A stretch of 6,563 bases of DNA. Source: Butyricicoccus sp. GTDB taxonomy: Bacteria; Bacillota; Clostridia; Oscillospirales; Butyricicoccaceae. Where the stretch lies: contig JAUMSA010000257.1 of the NCBI GenBank assembly GCA_031293105.1, forward strand, positions 1-6,563. Direction: 5' to 3'. The position numbers and the translations under genes are program-made. The notes under the pieces were generated by a model. That model ran no database searches and was not told the DNA's origin. It saw nothing but the letters and a program-made list of their open reading frames with translations. Below, piece after piece: positions 5,653 to 6,563 of the stretch (position 1 is the stretch's first letter; the number at the start of each line of letters is the position of its first letter).

Positions 5653-5930
5653 AACGCTAGATTTTGCGCATTTCCCTGTGTATTCGGCACGTATTCTGCA
5701 TTTCTTCCTGCATTCCCCTATTGATTTATTATTTAATTTAATTTATATATTTAATGCCCATGTCGAAAAAGACAAAATTCCTTCCTACACGGACAAATTT
5801 TCTATGAATTTATATACGGTGTCTGCTTGCAATCTGGATAAATTGATGGTAAAATATACGCGTTCAAATAATTCATGGATTGTGTGCCTTGTGCACCTAT
5901 CTTTGTTGTGATGAAGGGAAGATTTCACCA
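5653..5930 (+). other. AT-rich intergenic region before gdhA
   Basis: This spacer is far richer in A and T than its neighbours, especially 5720-5755. No terminator with a GC-rich stem and T run is visible after the CAP gene. Besides the promoter at 5827-5855, a second possible one, TTGATT (5721-5726), 17 bases, TATATA (5744-5749), lies further upstream; in such AT-rich sequence it may be chance. A frame runs through (5597-5911) but has no coding signs. The gdhA ribosome site AAGGGA (5914-5919) closes the region. Confidence 0.5.
5827..5855 (+). promoter_or_regulatory. Promoter of gdhA
   Basis: TTGCAA (5827-5832), a 17-base spacer and TAAAAT (5850-5855) form a good sigma-A-type promoter. TGG immediately before the -10 box supplies the TGN of an extended -10 element. 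Transcription near 5862 would give a leader of about 70 bases before the ATG at 5931. The AT-rich DNA upstream may assist polymerase binding. Confidence 0.65.
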
Positions 5931-6563
5931 ATGGAACTGAAAAATGAGTATCTCAAGCGCGTTTACGCGGGACTCCAGCAGCGCAACGCACACGAGCCTG
6001 AATTTCTGCAGGCCGTACTGGAAGTTTTCGAATCCCTCGAGCCGGTCGTAGAAGCTCGTCCGGAGATCGAAGCCAATGCTATCATGGAGCGCATCGTAGA
6101 ACCCGAGCGCATCGTCAATTTCCGCGTTTCGTGGATGGACGACGCTGGCAAGGTTCAGGTCAATCGCGGCTGGCGTATCCAGTTCAACTCGGCCATCGGC
6201 CCCTACAAGGGCGGCCTGCGTCTGCATCCGTCGGTTAACCAGTCGATCATCAAGTTCCTCGGCTTTGAGCAGATCTTTAAGAACAGCCTGACCGGCCTGC
6301 CCATGGGCGGCGGCAAGGGCGGCTCTGACTTTGACCCCAAGGGCAAGAGCGACAACGAGATCATGCGTTTCTGCCAGTCCTTTATGACCGAGCTGCAGCG
6401 TCACATCGGCGCAGACACCGACGTACCGGCTGGCGACATCGGCACCGGCGCGCGTGAGATTGGTTATATGTTTGGCCAGTACAAGCGCCTGCGCAACGAG
6501 TTCACCGGCGTTCTGACCGGCAAGGGCCTGTCCTACGGCTGTCTCTTATACACAACTGACGCT
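5931..6563 (+). CDS. gdhA: NADP-type glutamate dehydrogenase, 3'-truncated by contig end
   Basis: This is the N-terminal portion of a hexameric glutamate dehydrogenase, which makes glutamate from 2-oxoglutarate and ammonium with NAD(P)H. About 203 of an expected 440-450 residues are present. The substrate domain shows FRVSWMDDAGKVQVNRGWRI, GPYKGGLRLHPSVN (90-103), GLPMGGGKGGSDFDPKGKS (122-140) with the reactive-site Lys129, and ADTDVPAGDIGTG (161-173) with the catalytic Asp169. These runs are typical of the bacterial NADP-linked (GdhA) class; cofactor choice cannot be checked because the nucleotide-binding domain is missing. The start has AAGGGA (5914-5919) eleven bases upstream and fits the family N-terminus. 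Genomic sequence ends at about 6538; the last eight codons, CLLYTTDA, are read from adapter and are not part of the protein. The expected continuation after SYG in this family is another Gly. Confidence 0.93.
   Translation, partial: MELKNEYLKRVYAGLQQRNAHEPEFLQAVLEVFESLEPVVEARPEIEANAIMERIVEPERIVNFRVSWMDDAGKVQVNRGWRIQFNSAIGPYKGGLRLHPSVNQSIIKFLGFEQIFKNSLTGLPMGGGKGGSDFDPKGKSDNEIMRFCQSFMTELQRHIGADTDVPAGDIGTGAREIGYMFGQYKRLRNEFTGVLTGKGLSYGCLLYTTDA
6539..6563 (+). other. Nextera/Tn5 transposase adapter contamination
   Basis: Bases 6539-6557 match the Tn5 mosaic end used in Nextera libraries (CTGTCTCTTATACACA exactly, then TCT with one mismatch at 6555). Bases 6558-6563 (GACGCT) continue into the known Nextera read adapter. 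In all 24 of 25 positions agree. It replaces the expected gdhA sequence and lies at the window edge, so it is a library artefact rather than a mobile element. Confidence 0.93.

Noticed and set aside
5925..6404. 159-codon minus-strand frame opposite gdhA
   Set aside because: It is the antisense shadow of a clear glutamate dehydrogenase, with no motifs or ribosome site.
6539..6563. Tn5-like mosaic end as evidence of a natural transposon
   Set aside because: The bases after the 19-bp end match the commercial adapter tail and stop at the contig edge; a natural IS50 end would continue into transposon sequence.

Overview
The window looks like the end of a draft-genome contig from a moderately GC-rich member of the Clostridia (Bacillota), perhaps an Oscillospirales gut organism. 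This is inferred from strong AAGGAG/GGAGGA-type ribosome sites, sigma-A-like promoters, a clostridial-type NADP glutamate dehydrogenase, a secreted CAP protein with a Ser/Gly/Asp linker, and a manganese riboswitch on mntP. The genus cannot be fixed from the sequence alone. The last 25 bases are sequencing adapter, not genome.

Layout: positions 1-163 are non-coding and hold a long imperfect inverted repeat. From 164 to 4533 five genes lie on the minus strand. In transcription order they are a PaaI-type hotdog thioesterase, mutY, a hypoxanthine/deoxyinosine-DNA glycosylase, mntP and an NhaC-family Na+/H+ antiporter. The first three overlap by 4 and 1 bases and form a translationally coupled operon with its own promoter near 4600. 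mntP has its own promoter, whose -35 box contains the glycosylase stop codon. That promoter is followed at once by a yybP-ykoY (Mn2+) riboswitch and an intrinsic terminator that shares bases with the riboswitch P1 stem. nhaC has a separate promoter near 1708-1736.

A 417-bp divergent intergenic region (4534-4950) separates this block from a plus-strand gene for a secreted CAP/SCP-domain protein (4951-5652). An AT-rich spacer with a good promoter then leads into gdhA (5931 onward), which the contig end cuts off at about residue 203 of an expected 440-450.

Functional reading: the minus-strand block combines repair of oxidised and deaminated purines (MutY, HDG) with Mn2+ efflux under Mn2+ control and Na+/H+ exchange. 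The CAP protein is exported. GdhA joins nitrogen and carbon metabolism by making glutamate. I see no phage, insertion sequence, CRISPR array, tRNA or rRNA, and no system that looks new. The most informative points are the riboswitch architecture, the coupled mutY-HDG pair and the adapter contamination.
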